64,000 nt of DNA from Nageia nagi (GCA_050084985.1 JBITNC010000002.1:22196001-22260000), one strand, 5' to 3'. Shown: positions 48,762-64,000, counted from the first letter of the stretch. The notes: generated by a model not told the origin, from the letters alone. Translations and numbers: made by a program.

Positions 48762-49759
48762 CCCTACTAGAAAACTCATAATTTGCATCCTTTTTTGCAT
48801 CCAAACATAGAGCATTTTTTTAACTTCAGCACCAAAAATCGATGCAAATTTCAATGCAACTAACACAACAATTTTTGCATCTTTTTTGCATCGAAATTTC
48901 AAATTTTGGATCAATTTTTGTAAGAAAACATTACATAATTGTATATTTTTTAATTTTGTGTGATTTAAAAAAAAACAAGCACAAAATGATATTTGGATCA
49001 AAAGTTACGACCTTTGTAAAGTGCATCATTTTTTATTAAAATAATTGCTCAATTTTTTATGTGGTTTGCTCTATATCTTAGAGTTTCGTATTTAACAAAT
49101 TTTTAGGGCAATGACATTGGTTCATTTAATCATTTCAAGAATAGGGTTAGTAGCTTAGGTTTTAAAAATTTAAATTTATTATATATATTTTTCCTAAATA
49201 ATACAACAAAGATTTTAATGTTATTGCCCATTTCTTGTTGTCTGCTTCTTTGGGCAATTTCTTATCAGCCTTCAAAGGAGTTTTCTTTTCTGTAATTGAA
49301 GATTTTTCCATCACTAGTTTTTCTTTTTAAGCTTATGCTTTGTGGGCATCTTCTCTACCTTGGGCACCACAGCTATGATTGAAACCTAAAATCTAAGGAA
49401 GAAAAAAATTAGCTAAAGTCTACGAAATATGAGGATTATGGGGAGGGTTTATTGATATATATAGATATGAGAGGGTATTTGGTTATTGGGTAATCACTTT
49501 TGGTACGAATGGAGGATAAAATGAATGTGAACCATCAATTGGTTGACTGATGAACATGTAAAATGCATTTTAATTTTTGTTAATAAAATGCAATGCAAAC
49601 TTTACGTAGGAATTTGCATCAAATTTTGCATTGAAATTTGTGTCAGAAAAAAGTAAAAATATATAAAAAAAATGATGCATGTCAATGCAGTAGGATGCAA
49701 ATTAATGTCGATCTTTAAATTTTGTGTTTGAATATTCAAATAGGCCTTTTCCTAGTAAA
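48762..49759. mobile_element. CACTA-like (En/Spm) non-autonomous element, TSD GAG
   Basis: The 998-bp insertion has left end CCCTACTAGAAAA and right end (complement) TTTACTAGGAAAA, close to the CACTACTAG(A/G)AAAA termini of plant CACTA elements. GAG is duplicated at 48759-48761 and 49760-49762, the 3-bp size expected of the superfamily. Removing it restores the LINE reading frame. Subterminal regions carry repeated TTTGCATC/GATGCAAA units in both orientations. No transposase is present. Confidence 0.8.
49225..49376 (-). pseudogene. Histone H2B N-terminal-tail-like fragment inside the CACTA element
   Basis: The minus strand reads Ala-Val-Val-Pro-Lys-Val-Glu-Lys-Met-Pro (from 49376), then after a frame change (ATG at 49309-49311) Thr-Glu-Lys-Lys-Thr-Pro-Leu-Lys-Ala-Asp-Lys-Lys-Leu-Pro-Lys-Glu-Ala-Asp-Asn-Lys-Lys. 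Plant H2B tails have the same spacing of Pro-Lys-Ala-Glu-Lys-Lys-Pro followed by Lys-Lys-Leu-Pro-Lys-Glu. The fold domain is absent. It is best explained as a captured, decayed gene fragment; a chance Lys-rich stretch cannot be fully excluded. Confidence 0.5.
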
Positions 49760-50957
49760 GAGTCCCCTTTCGATTTGAGGCAATGTGGTTATGCCACCTA
49801 CAATTATTTATGAAAATTCAAGAATGGTGAACATTAAAATCCATGATGTTTCAGGTTATTTCAAAGCTCCAACACACCAAAAATAACAGAATCAAAATGT
49901 CTTCAATTACAATGGAACATGACATATTGGAACAAATCATTCAATTACATGGAAGGAATGAAGTTATTGCCCCTAAATAGAAGGAACTCAAATATAAATT
50001 CATGGAAATATTAAAATAAGATAAAATCCATTAGAGACAGAAATCAAGACTAACCTGGGTTAAAGAAGGTGTTAGAAATACTAAATTCTTCAAGATTACT
50101 ACCATTAAGAGACATGCCTTAAATAAAATTAAAGGTATTTAAAGAGAGGATGGGAGTTTGGCTGAAAAGGATGAGGAAATCGAGTTAGCACTTGACTTCT
50201 ACATGAACGTCTTCAACAAGGAGATAGAAGAATACGAATATGCTACTAAAGAATGCTACAATGCATCCACCCTTTAATCAATGAGGTGGATAATCATAAG
50301 TTGATTGGTGAAGGGGAAGTTCAATAAACTTTGGATGAGATGGGCAAAGATAAGGTGTTAGATCCATATGGCTTTCTAGTTAGATTCTTTCAAATATTTT
50401 GAGATATTATTGGTGATGATGTTACTAGAGCTATCCAAGAATTTCAAAGGAAAAATTCTCTTATGAGAAGTTGGAACACCAGTTTTCTAACCCTTAATCC
50501 TAATATTCAAGGAGCCACCAACCTCAAGAATCTCAAACCTATTAGCTTATGTTATACTATCTATGGGATCATCACCAAGATGCTAGTTAATAAAATGCAA
50601 AGTCTCTTTCCTAAGATTATCTCTTTAGAGCAAGATGGATTTGTTAAAGAAAGGTAAATTGTGGATATGCAAAAAGCCTATGACTATGTAAGTTTCCAAA
50701 AGAAATTTGAAAACAAACAAGTAATCAAATCATTCACATAAGAGATGAGACAAGATTTAACATAGTTCACCCAATGCACGCTACATCCATAGAGAAGTTT
50801 TCATTTCTTTATTTCAATTAGCTCCAAAAAACTAAGCGATACAACTAACAACTCTTTATTGTAACACTCTTTGATTCATAAGGAATGCTCTCAATACAAA
50901 ATTCAATCTCTCTCTCAAACACTATTGATGTCATACATAATTACAATGCAATCTATG

Positions 50958-51566
50958 TGTAGACCAAAAACAATGTGCAAGTGATAAATAAAATAATATT
51001 TGTCTACAATATATATTGTTGAAGCATATATCAAAACTATGGCATCAAATGAACATGAAAATCAATGTACCTTCATCGCATTCACATCAACATGAAATAA
51101 TAAAGATCATACAACCATCATTATAGTTCACCATAGAAAATGCATGCCGCTAGCTGTGTGAAAGAAGCAGATGTACGAACAGAAATAAAGATATGTGAAA
51201 ATGATACGAAGGGTTTGACAAATCTATGTAAAGGTGGTGTTACAAAACACCATTGTTGGTTAGATAGAATGATCTCACATATTTTTGATATCTCTTTGGA
51301 TATCTACCGATATACCTCGCATCCCCATTGTGTTGCCTTTGATATTCTTTTATAGAAATGTCTTGATCCCCTTTGATTCTTAGGATCATTGCACATTGCA
51401 TTATTTATGGTGTCTTTCTTGATATTTGACTCTTTACATCATATGGCATTCCATTACCTTAATTACATTGCGTTGAGGTATATTTTCACCCTTTTTACAA
51501 TAAATATCTCTTGATGCTATAAAATGAATTATTTAATATATAATAATTCAATTTTAGGAATCTACA
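50958..51566 (-). mobile_element. Solo LTR inserted in the element 5 3' LTR, TSD CTATG
   Basis: The 609-bp insert starts TGTAGACC and ends TCTACA, flanked by CTATG at 50953-50957 and 51567-51571. The undisturbed 5' LTR of element 5 (near 52915) lacks it. A TATAAAAG on the minus strand near 51355 suggests minus orientation. The family is not identified. Confidence 0.85.
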
Positions 51567-52013
51567 CTATGAATTATAATAAACCATTACAATCATATTT
51601 TTAAGCCTAACTAGAGTAGAAACTCATGCAATAAATTTGCCATCAAAAGTGAAACATCAATTCCAAAGATAGAACAAAGAGAGAGTGAGTTTACATGCTC
51701 AAAATAGAGCTTTTACGTTAATGGATTGTGATCGGCTTGCATCACATAAATCTTGATTTGTTGACTAGCTCCCTCAATTAAGTTTGGTTTTCTCTTCAAC
51801 AAAAATACAATGATCATTTGATTGCGCTAATTAGCCACCACCTGATCGATTGGCCCTGTAGATTGGACCTATGCATGATGATTGGTAAACAAAGATTGAA
51901 AATCTTCCACTTAGCTAATGAATTAGGTTCCATTCCTAACAATCTCCTACTTGGAAACTAATCTCTCTACAACAAACTACATTAAGGTACTGAAAACTTC
52001 TCATCATGACCTC

Positions 52014-52525
52014 TTATTCCTTAAGGTGAATTGAAATTGAGCAATAACTCAACTTATCCCTTGTTATAACTTTTGTAAACATATTAGTAGGATTTTGAGA
52101 TGTATGTATTTTACCCAACTTCAAAGATTCATCCTCCATTACTGAGTGTATGAAGTGAGATCTAAGTTTTATATGTTTAGTTCTTGAATAAAAGGTCGAG
52201 TTCTTAGCAAGGTGAATAACACTTTGGCTATCACTACACAATCTAGCATCTTCGTGCTCCTTACACAACTCCTTCAATAACCTTTGCAATGAAATCGTCT
52301 CCTTGCTAGCTTCAAGAGCAGCAATATACTCTACTTCAATAGTTGAAAGGGCAATTACTTGTAGTTAGGAGATCCAACTAACCATTGCTCCTCTTATGGT
52401 AAAGACATACCTCATAGTGCTCCTTCCACCATCAAGATCACCTACCATATTTGAGTCCACATATCCTTGCAAGCAAATATTAAAACCTCCAAAATTCAAA
52501 GAGTAATTGGAAGTACCTCAAATAC
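52014..52525 (-). pseudogene. Element 5 RNase H relic
   Basis: The part 52300-52490 reads Gly-Tyr-Val-Asp-Ser-Asn-Met-Val-Gly-Asp, then Arg-Ser-Thr and Ala-Leu-Ser-Thr-Ile-Glu-Val-Glu-Tyr. The open part (52014-52289) has Asp-Ser-Gln-Ser-Val-Ile-His-Leu-Ala-Lys-Asn, Arg-Thr-Lys-His-Ile and Lys-Ile-His-Thr-Ser. This is a copia RNase H, best related to families other than elements 1-4. Confidence 0.9.
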
Positions 52526-52539
52526 ATGATAATCCATTT

Positions 52540-52735
52540 AACTTCTCTTTCTTTTTTTTCAATCCAACCTTGAGGAATCTCACCCCCTTATGCTCGCCAA
52601 AAATATAATTCTCACAAAACCCCAAGTTAACATCTTTTAATTTAGGCAACAACTTCCTTGAATGTAGAATTTCATATCTTTCTCACTCATGTACCCAAGT
52701 CTTTGGTGCCACAAAGTTGCATCTTCACCTATGGA
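52540..52735 (-). pseudogene. Element 5 GAG-pre-integrase fragment
   Basis: The minus strand gives Glu-Asp-Ala-Thr-Leu-Trp-His-Gln-Arg-Leu-Gly and Met-Ser-Glu-Lys-Asp-Met-Lys, the start of the GAG-pre-integrase domain. It is joined almost directly to RNase H sequence, so integrase and most of RT are deleted. Confidence 0.8.
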
Positions 52736-54140
52736 AATTAAATTCAAGGAAAAGTTTGCAGTCCTTTATTGCAATTAGCTTTAAACAACTAAGAGATACA
52801 ACTAACATCTCTTTGTTGTAACCTTCTCTTTGGTTCACAAGGAATCCTCTTAATACAAAACTCAATTTCTCTTTAAAACACTATTGATCTCATACATAAT
52901 TACAATGTAATCCATGGATTTATAATATACCATTATAGTCTTATGTCTAATCCTAACTGGAGTAGAAATCCATGCAATAAATCTACCATCAAAAGAAAAA
53001 TATCAATTCCAAAGACAAAACAATAGAAATTTTGCATCTCTGGATCATGATCAGCTTGCATTAAACCAATTCCAATTTGTTGACTGACTCTCTCAAGTAT
53101 GGTCGCTTCTGCAACAAAAATTAAGCTAATTCTACTTGTCGCAAGATTAGTCAACCAATTGGATCTAGAATACAATCGATCAATTGATTGCACTAATCAA
53201 CCTCCAACTGACCGATTGGCCAGGCAAATCAAACCTATGCATGCCAATTGGAAAACAGAGAGATAAAATCTTCCACTTAGCCAACAAATTAGGCTCCATT
53301 CCTAATATCATGGAAGTTTCTAGACCAAATTTTGAAATAGTTTGGATTTAATGAGCAATCAAGAAGTTGAATCAAGTTATGCACTTCTATTGCTACCTTT
53401 TCAATTATTGTTAATTTTTCAGGACTCGTCATCATTTGAGACAAGGAGATCCCATCTCTCCTTATCTATTTATAAAAGCTTGGGATTATATTAAGAACAA
53501 AGGTGATTTTTATTTGTTGGTTCTTTCCTCCTAGAAAATGTTGTTATTGAGGCTAAAATTGATAACCTCGAACAAAGACTAGATAGATATAACATCTATC
53601 CCATTGAGAAAAGTGATTATCTTTATTAGGTGGATGCCAAAGGGAAAAAAAGTAATCTGACCAAATAGGGTATAATTGGTTGAATAGCAATGAAAAAGAC
53701 AAAAGAAATCAGTTGTGGAAGAGTGTGTGGGTTAAAAGGTTGATTCCTAAAATCTCCTTTTTTTGCAACAATTCTCAGTAAAATTCAGACTAATGCTTAT
53801 CTAAGAAAAAAGGGCATAATTCTCCCCAATCGTTGTGTGTTATGCAAGAGGAATCAAGAATTGATTGATCATTTGTTAATTTATTATAATTTTTCCAAGA
53901 CTATTTAGGATGAGGTTACCAATTTGATACATCTTTAATGGGTCCAACCTAAGTCCTTGGCCAAATTAATTGAATAATGGAGGATAACTTAGACCCAATG
54001 AAAAACCATGGTTGCTTGGACTATGCTCACCCCACAATATGTTAGTCTATTTGGAAGGAAAAAAGTGCCAAAATTTTTAAAGAACTTAGTCGAACATTTG
54101 CGAAAACATAACGAACCAATTTGGAAATATGTTACATAAA

Positions 54141-57100
54141 TGTGGACCCCACCGATGATTTGGAATTAATCGATTTAATAAACCATCTCCACTTAGAGCC
54201 ATGTCTTGGAATGATGTCAGGTAGGGATGGAGGCTTAGCTAGATTACAATGATTAAACCCCAAAAGGGTACCTTTATTAAGAGGGGTGGGATTATACTTA
54301 AGTGTAAATTTCATGTTAAATCAACCCCTCCTAATTAGCAAATCCCATGAAGGGACTTCCTGTCCCAAGATACTTGAGTTGGAGTTATGCATTTACCAAT
54401 GCTCTATGATGATTAACTTCTCCAAAGAAGCCATTGCCGGTGTGAATGACATGCAATTGAGTGAGATGGTTTCAAAGAAATTCGAAGGTATCCCAAATAA
54501 AAATGAATGTCTTTATGGGTCAAAGGGAAATTTTGATAGGAAAGATCACATTGAAGTATTTAATATTGTATTATTATGATTAAACAAAATGTGAAAATAT
54601 AAATATATGCACATTGAGATAAGGGAATACCTACGTGAGCACACACATAGGTACCCTTGCAATAGATGCGAATGCAAAGCTAGATGGTGCAAATTCGCAA
54701 GAATTGGAAGGTATGATGCTTGGCTTCGTTGAGTATATGGGTGATTCCATCTTGCAGGTTTTATTGATACCCTCAGTTGAAGCATGTACGTTGTTTGCTA
54801 GCATGTATCATTGCTTTTTAGATGCCCTAGTTCATTGCATAATTGGAAGCTATTATTAGTGTCTACAAATGATTGTTATATTTTTTCATACCTTGATCAG
54901 ATCTTCGAAATTGATTGCTCTTAGATTTGGAAGAAATATAAAGATGTATGGTGTTACAAGGATTAAGCTTCGATACATATTGTTGCAACTAGCGATATCT
55001 TTGAATCAAAAGTAGAATGCATATGGAGAGAGCGACCTCCTAAGAGTTGAGAGTTCAACTACTCGAATAGACTCATCATTCCTAGGACCTTCTCCATGCC
55101 ACCTCTATTTTTGACTAAGGATTCGTTTTAGTAGCATTTGTACATTAAATCAAGTATTGTGGATGCCCTGATATGGAATATATGAACTAGTATCAAACTT
55201 GTGAATTGCACTATGATGTGATTGTTTTATACTTGTCATAGGAGAGTTACAACTTTTGCTATTTTAATGTTATAGTTGGGTAGCATAGTACCAACAAGAT
55301 GATTGTAATAGGATTTTGAAATAGATATGTATGAGAACAGTAAAATGGCTACATCTATGCTACATACAAGCAATGGTTGGATAGCTACATGATGGTCATT
55401 CAAATGTCAAACAGGTTTTGGAATCTTGTTAAAACTCTTTTTGTAATATAATTTACCCTTATTATCAAAACAAAACAAAAAAACTCTAACAGTGGCCTGG
55501 GATAGAATGGCCATATGGTCATAAAGTATTTTACTCTTGATGTTAGATTTTCGATGGTCTTCAACCCCCATTTGAGTCTTTTGAGTCATTTCAGTTGGGG
55601 ATCTACATTTGAGGTATGTTTTTCCTTCTTTTTAATGGAGTTCATTGGCGTCTTTGTTTTTATAGTTGAAGAAGGCAAGGAAGATGAAGTGAGACATCAA
55701 AGCCTCATTGCCCACATTTATCAACTTGCACTTGTTGAGCAACCTGAAGGGATTCTACCTCAAGATGATCACCCAATGACGATATTCGAATCGAAAGAGG
55801 AACAAAAAAAGGTAAACGCTTGGGATGAGGAGATGACGGAAAAAGGAATCAAGCCAGACGGGCAAATAGAAGACCTAAAGCAAAGCAAAGGGGGAGAATA
55901 TATCATCCCCTAACCCACAACGAAGAAGGCTTGCATGCAACTAAAGACTCCAAGGAAAGAAGAAAAAGGGGATCCAAACAGTATCCGAAAGGTTACACAA
56001 ACGCAAAAGAAGATTCAAAATATGAAGGCCCCCAAAAATTTGTGACCATGTGATGAGATGAAAGTGTCTAGAAAGGAACTTATTGCTCCCAAATTTGGGG
56101 TCAAATAGTCACCAAAAGGAGGAATTGGAAACCCTTGGTGAGGAATCCAAGCCAACAACAAATGAACAACACACTTGGATATCAAATTATTCTTCTAGAG
56201 GGTCTTTCCAACAATTAGGTTGGTAATGAGAAGAAAGCAGTTCAATTAAACATTGAGGAAGTTGGGGGGATGCAGGTTGGTAATGAGAAGAAAGAAAATC
56301 AGTTAAACATTGAGGAAGAGGGAGGGGTGAGGGGGCAGGCGAGGGATGGGATGGAACAATGTCTTCTAATAAGAACAATCCATCAAAGGATGGAAGTCCT
56401 ATGTTGGTTACTTCTCTTGCTTGGTCAATCGAAGCACTGGAATGCTCCTCTTGATTTGCAACAACGTAAGAAGAGCAATACTTCATTATTAGAAGAAACA
56501 AAAGATGACCCAACATGATGGAACGCTAGCTCGTCAGGTCTAGCAAAGAAAAGGTGGAATCAAAATAAACATTTGGCATGGTCTACTTGTAGAGTTGCTT
56601 TTGTGTGTCCCATGTTTTGTATTCAGTATTTTGTATGGAAATTAAAATAGTTATAATTTGATTATATTGACTTTATTTCTATGTATTTTTAACTACCATA
56701 AGTATAGTTGACAAGCAAGTTTCATTGATTACTTGGTGATCTTTTGAAACCATTTTTGTGACAAAATTTGAGGATCCTATTAGAACCCATCGTTTTTTAT
56801 GAAAATATCAAATATAATATAAAAACATATAAAATATATACCAAAAATCTATAAATCAATAATGCAAAAATATCGAGAAAATAAAATACTAACATACCAA
56901 AAACTGCTAAAAATATAAAATACCAATACACCAAAAATAATATCATCGTTTTCAAGTTGTAGAAGACCTAATATATGAGATATTAAAAACCAAATTTGAA
57001 CTTTATCTTTTTAATCAAATAATAAATAGAAAGGTAATTCTAATAATAATTAATTTGGGCAAAAACAAATTCATTAAAAATGCTTATAATATCACCACCA

Positions 57101-57566
57101 AAAATTTAGATTACATTTTAAATCAATTGATAATGTTTCTTTTATGATTATAAAAATAATTATCATTAAAATAAATAATAATAATTATGTATCTACACTT
57201 ACATTAAGCTTCACACTTTTCAAAAACTTTTGAGCCTCACCCTAACCAACAATTCGTGAAAGCAATCTTAATTTTACCAAATTCCAAATCTTTTTGTTTT
57301 TATATTACAAGATGCAACAGTGATAGGCCAAATGAGAAATACACTAATTAAGAAATTAAACAAATAAAAAGCAATGTTCCTTCTAAGCAATTAATTCAAC
57401 CTCGCGGATTTTATTAATCTTCAACTTATGCACGTAGATACTCTCGAGAAGGAAACTAGCAAACTGCCAAGAATCCTGACAAAATTTGTCTTGAAAGACT
57501 AAAGTCAGATTTACTGCAACCAAAACTATCAAATTTGTATTTGCCATGAACTGCTAAGCAATACTG
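54141..57566. other. Non-repetitive-looking spacer without a recognised gene
   Basis: Several frames are open (e.g. 54286-54579, 54635-54859, 55515-55913, 56187-56516) but none matches a family I know. The acidic/Lys-rich 55660-55913 segment is the most protein-like. A tandem duplication lies at 56217-56325. From 56580 the sequence is AT-rich. Part could be an unrecognised LINE ORF1 or 3' region. Confidence 0.45.
56217..56325. repeat. Tandem duplication, 57-bp period
   Basis: Copies begin at 56217 and 56274 with AGGTTGGTAATGAGAAGAAAG and both contain TTAAACATTGAGGAAG. Small differences separate them. Confidence 0.85.
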
Positions 57567-61326
<3,760 letters not shown>

Positions 61327-62344
61327 CTGAAAAGGAAGGATAGCAGTCAGGAAAACTTGGTACATAATGAGCTGACAAAAATACAAACCCTGGGTGTCTA
61401 TTGACAAAATGGCCATATAGTTCCCCTTAGTACACATCACAAAACAAATAGAACAAGCATGCAGAGCTGAACAATTTTATTAAACAGATGAAACCAATCT
61501 TCTGGATAATGTACAAAAAATAGTATTGCTGTCAGGTAATGTCAGAAGCCACATTTTGGTATTGAGATGCTAATATCAGCATCATATAATAGGAGGTAAA
61601 TTGTATATAGGATGATTGATGGCCAATATCCCTATGGGTTTTAGTTGGGTCAATGGACCCACAAGTTTCTAGAATCATTATTCAGTAGACCTATACATAG
61701 AAGGGGGTGCCCCTACAGTCCTCTACATATATGCTGAACTCAAAGTATGTCCCTGGACTTGTAAAGTGATTCCCAATGAGGATAGTAACAACGGGTTTTT
61801 GAAATCCCTTTGAAAGATGTTCAACAGGAGAAGTGGGAAAGTGTTCAAGATCAATGGCTCTAATTTGTTAATTCTAATGGCCTAAATTTTAGCCAACATG
61901 AATATACAGACAATAAAGCAATAGACCAGGACCCCTATGCGTGCTGGCAGCTTTCTGGAATAAGGATCTGACAACCTTTAATTTTGAACAATGCGGCTTT
62001 TATCTCAAGTTTCTAGTTCCTCTCAGAACAATTAATCTCCATACATTTCATCCAATCCGTTAAGAAAAGAATTAACTATAGCAAAGGAAAGAAGTCTGTC
62101 GCAATGCAGGGCTCTTTCCACATCTTCAAAATAAAATAAAATCAGAGCAGCAGGAGACACCGGTTGCAAGGTGGGATGTTGATCCAACTCAATATGGCAG
62201 GCAGCCCAGTAATGCATTCATGTGCAACATTATTGTGCATGAGCAGATGAAGCATATTATTAGTGTTTTTAATTTTTTGGAAATTGCTTTTATAGTCAAG
62301 TTCTTTTACCAGATAGCTATGAAAATATAACCATTGATGAAATT

Positions 62345-62459
62345 AGTAGTGTATATTTTAACATGTTTTTGTTATCTGTATAATGGCATTCTATTTCCAT
62401 CAATAGTGTAGCTTTTAACATGCTTTTATTATTTGTATAGTGACATTCAATTTCCATCC
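62345..62459. repeat. Tandem duplication, about 58-bp period
   Basis: Two adjacent copies share TAGTGTA...TTTAACATG(T/C)TTTT, TTTGTATA and ATTTCCATC blocks, with about ten differences. Confidence 0.75.
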
Positions 62460-63545
62460 CACTTTCTTGTCGACTGTATTTTTAAGGCTCTCTGTATCCT
62501 TGGAAAAAATCAACTCGAAATTCAAATTTGCAAAAATGGAAACATGCTTTAATTTTCTCACCTAGAGAACCTGAATCTGCATATAGATTTATAAAAATGG
62601 ACAAATTTTCTATTGGAATGAAAATTTTGATAATTATTTTCTGCAAAAGAACCATCAAATACCTACATTTAATATCAAATCCTTGAATGATCCAAAAAAG
62701 CCCCAAATTGCAATATAAAAGCACTTAAACTTGACAATGATGAAAACTCATCCATGCTTTGAGGACATATTAGAATTTTGCTGGATCAAGGACATACCAT
62801 AGATTTTTCTACAAATTTCTGTTGACCCCAACTAAAACTTGCATTAAGATCTATAAACCCTAGTGGAAACATTCCTTGGCATAGAAAAGCTGAAATCTGA
62901 ATTGAACAAGTTAACAATTATTGTTTGTTATGAAATTTGGAAGCAAAAACTTCATATGACCAAGTTCATTGAAATTAAAAGCAAACTTTATAATTGTTGA
63001 AAACCCAAAATCAGAAATTTGCTGGAAAAAAGATGGGACACGTATCAATAAATAAAATTTAAATTCCCATAAAGCTCAAAAACCTATCCAGTCAAAAAGA
63101 AAATGAAATCCAAAATTAATGTTCTTTTTCTTTGGAAAATGCAACAAAGCAACAATTATTTTCAAGCAATTGATTTAGTAAGAACTTTCTTGAGGAAGTA
63201 AGGTCTTCAATCCAAGCACCAAAGAAACTTCATGCAAATAAATTAGATATTTAGCATACTTTTCCAATAGACCAAAGACGAACATAAGACCAATATTATT
63301 CCTGATACAATACATTTAGGAAAAGTTCAATGAAAATTAAGAATATGATGGCAATATAAACAAGAAGAGCATTAATAGACCATAGATTGCATAAGACCTT
63401 GGAATCTAATAATACCACAGGATCATCCATATCAACTCCAAAGAACACACCCAATATTGATCATTGACAAGAGAATTTGCAAAATGATGAAGACACCTCA
63501 ATAAGGAACAACACTAATGTAATATTCAATAAAATAGAATAAAAA

Positions 63546-63658
63546 AAAAGATGCCCAAATAAGAGCAGCGGCCATGGTCCAATAAAAACCTAAGGTACCA
63601 CTCACTGCAGAGCCCCAGTAGGTGATTCGCAAGATAAACATAACCTATAGCATAATAA
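63546..63658. repeat. Direct repeat copy 1 (partner 63866-63977)
   Basis: Starts AAAAGATGCCCAAATAAG and ends CCTATAGCATAATA. It differs from its partner at roughly 15% of positions and is separated from it by about 207 bp. Confidence 0.88.
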
Positions 63659-63865
63659 TAACCATTCACTCAAACAAACATAGAAGAAACATTAGCAGAT
63701 TATCATTCTAAAAAAAATTGACATCTTCTAATGTCTTAACTATATCACATGACAGAATAAAAAAAACCATAACAATTTCATTCATTTACAGAGTATCAAG
63801 CATAGCATCATCATTGTAGGAACAAGCAGAAAATGAATAAGAGAATCAGAGAATATGGAATCAAG

Positions 63866-63977
63866 AAAAGATGCCCAAATAAGGGCAGCAGATTTGGTCC
63901 AATAAACACCTAGGTACCACTCACTGGAGAGCACCTGTAGGTGATCTTCAAGGTAAGCATAGCCTATAGCATAATAT
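63866..63977. repeat. Direct repeat copy 2 (partner 63546-63658)
   Basis: It is collinear with copy 1, sharing GGTACCACTCACTG and GGTGAT blocks. No coding meaning is seen. Confidence 0.88.
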
Positions 63978-64000
63978 GATCATGAATTGTAACGAACATA

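Larger units (their letters stand above)
50687..53307 (-). mobile_element. Copia element 5, a second family, internally deleted
   Basis: This minus-strand element inside the LINE RT is bounded by related LTRs (5' 52740-53307; 3' about 50687-51941) whose outer ends read (minus strand) TGTTAGGAATGG, or TATTAGGAATGG in the 5' copy. The interior is only about 0.8 kb. The low end is imprecise and no clean TSD was found. LINE sequence resumes at 53308 with Ser-Trp-Lys-Phe-Leu, so the insertion itself is well supported. Confidence 0.82.
48379..54140 (+). mobile_element. Non-LTR retrotransposon (plant LINE/L1-type) relic, twice interrupted
   Basis: Segments 48379-48761, 49760-50694 and 53308-54140 read as one LINE. 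The endonuclease C-terminal part has Pro-Trp-Ile-Ile-Met-x-Asp-Phe-Asn (about 48440) and Leu-Asp-Arg-Ala-Leu (about 48637). The linker continues Pro-Phe-Arg-Phe-Glu-Ala-Met-Trp across the first insertion. RT shows Arg-Ser-Trp-Asn-Thr-Ser-Phe-Leu and Pro-Ile-Ser-Leu-Cys (50463-50657), Ala-Tyr-Asp at 50676-50684, then Leu-Arg-Gln-Gly-Asp-Pro near 53435. A zf-RVT region (about 53720-54060) has Cys-x-x-Cys and Asp-His. About 30 residues are missing before Ala-Tyr-Asp. The 5' end is truncated and no poly(A) tail was identified. Confidence 0.88.
61327..64000. other. Probable CNOT11 upstream intron, no exon recognised
   Basis: No segment on the minus strand resembles the expected N-terminal CNOT11 exons. 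It is AT-rich with local duplications (62345-62459; 63546-63658 versus 63866-63977). Short open frames such as 62032-62217 and 62482-62724 have no homology I recognise. Confidence 0.5.

Noticed and set aside
49225-49376. A functional histone H2B gene
   Set aside because: Only tail-like sequence is present, in two frames, without the histone fold and inside a transposon.
55515-55913. Plus-strand frame of 132 residues as a gene
   Set aside because: The second half is protein-like in composition, but no family was recognised, the first half is hydrophobic chance sequence, and no splice context supports it.

Overview
The window looks like nuclear DNA of a vascular plant with a large, AT-rich, transposon-packed genome. 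A gymnosperm is possible but not shown. The evidence is two spliced plant-type genes with consensus GT-AG introns, Ty1/copia retrotransposons with an initiator-tRNA-Met primer site, a plant-type LINE, and CACTA-like and Mutator-like DNA elements. There is no bacterial-style operon structure, CRISPR array or rRNA.

Left flank, 1-9430. A fragment of the dominant copia LTR lies at 1-240 and a decayed Ty3/gypsy integrase piece at 474-825. A complete minus-strand gene follows: a BYPASS1-like protein of 369 residues encoded in one exon (3467-4576). Its inferred multi-exon 5' leader reaches about 6210 and contains a duplicated exon-intron block. AT-rich intergenic DNA follows.

Centre, 9431-48370. 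This is a stack of nested retrotransposons whose boundaries are fixed by target-site duplications. The oldest layer is a plus-strand copia relic (H0, about 9431-41284). Element 1 (10350-19547, minus, TSD AAAAC) split its 5' part. Element 2 (22047-39816, minus, TSD GAAGA) split its reverse transcriptase. Element 3 (23115-32687, minus, TSD GGCCA/TGCCA) lies inside element 2, and a plus-strand solo LTR (29956-30438, TSD GAAAT) lies inside element 3. Element 4 (41591 to about 48370, plus) sits next to the stack. Elements 1-4 are one family: LTRs of about 500 bp, a long AT-rich leader, decayed gag-pol and a repeat-bearing 3' UTR. All four carry Asn where the first integrase catalytic Asp is expected, and three of four also at the second.

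Right-centre, 48379-54140. A plus-strand LINE relic (endonuclease, reverse transcriptase, zf-RVT) is broken twice. The first break is a 998-bp CACTA-like element (48762-49759, TSD GAG) that seems to carry a piece of a histone H2B N-terminal tail. The second is an internally deleted copia element of another family (about 50687-53307, minus), whose 3' LTR holds a solo LTR (50958-51566, TSD CTATG).

Right flank, 54141-64000. After about 3.4 kb without recognisable genes come the last five coding exons of a minus-strand CNOT11 orthologue (CCR4-NOT subunit 11), in frame across all junctions and ending at 57567. Its 3-kb intron contains an 837-bp Mutator-like element (59200-60036) with a perfect 9-bp TSD. 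Upstream CNOT11 exons were not found before the window ends.

The two host genes act separately: one is a BYPASS1-type regulator of development and signalling, the other a subunit of the mRNA deadenylation complex. Everything else is transposon biology, with no intact transposon ORF. Coordinates of relics with frameshifts are approximate; LTR ends with matching TSDs are read to the base.
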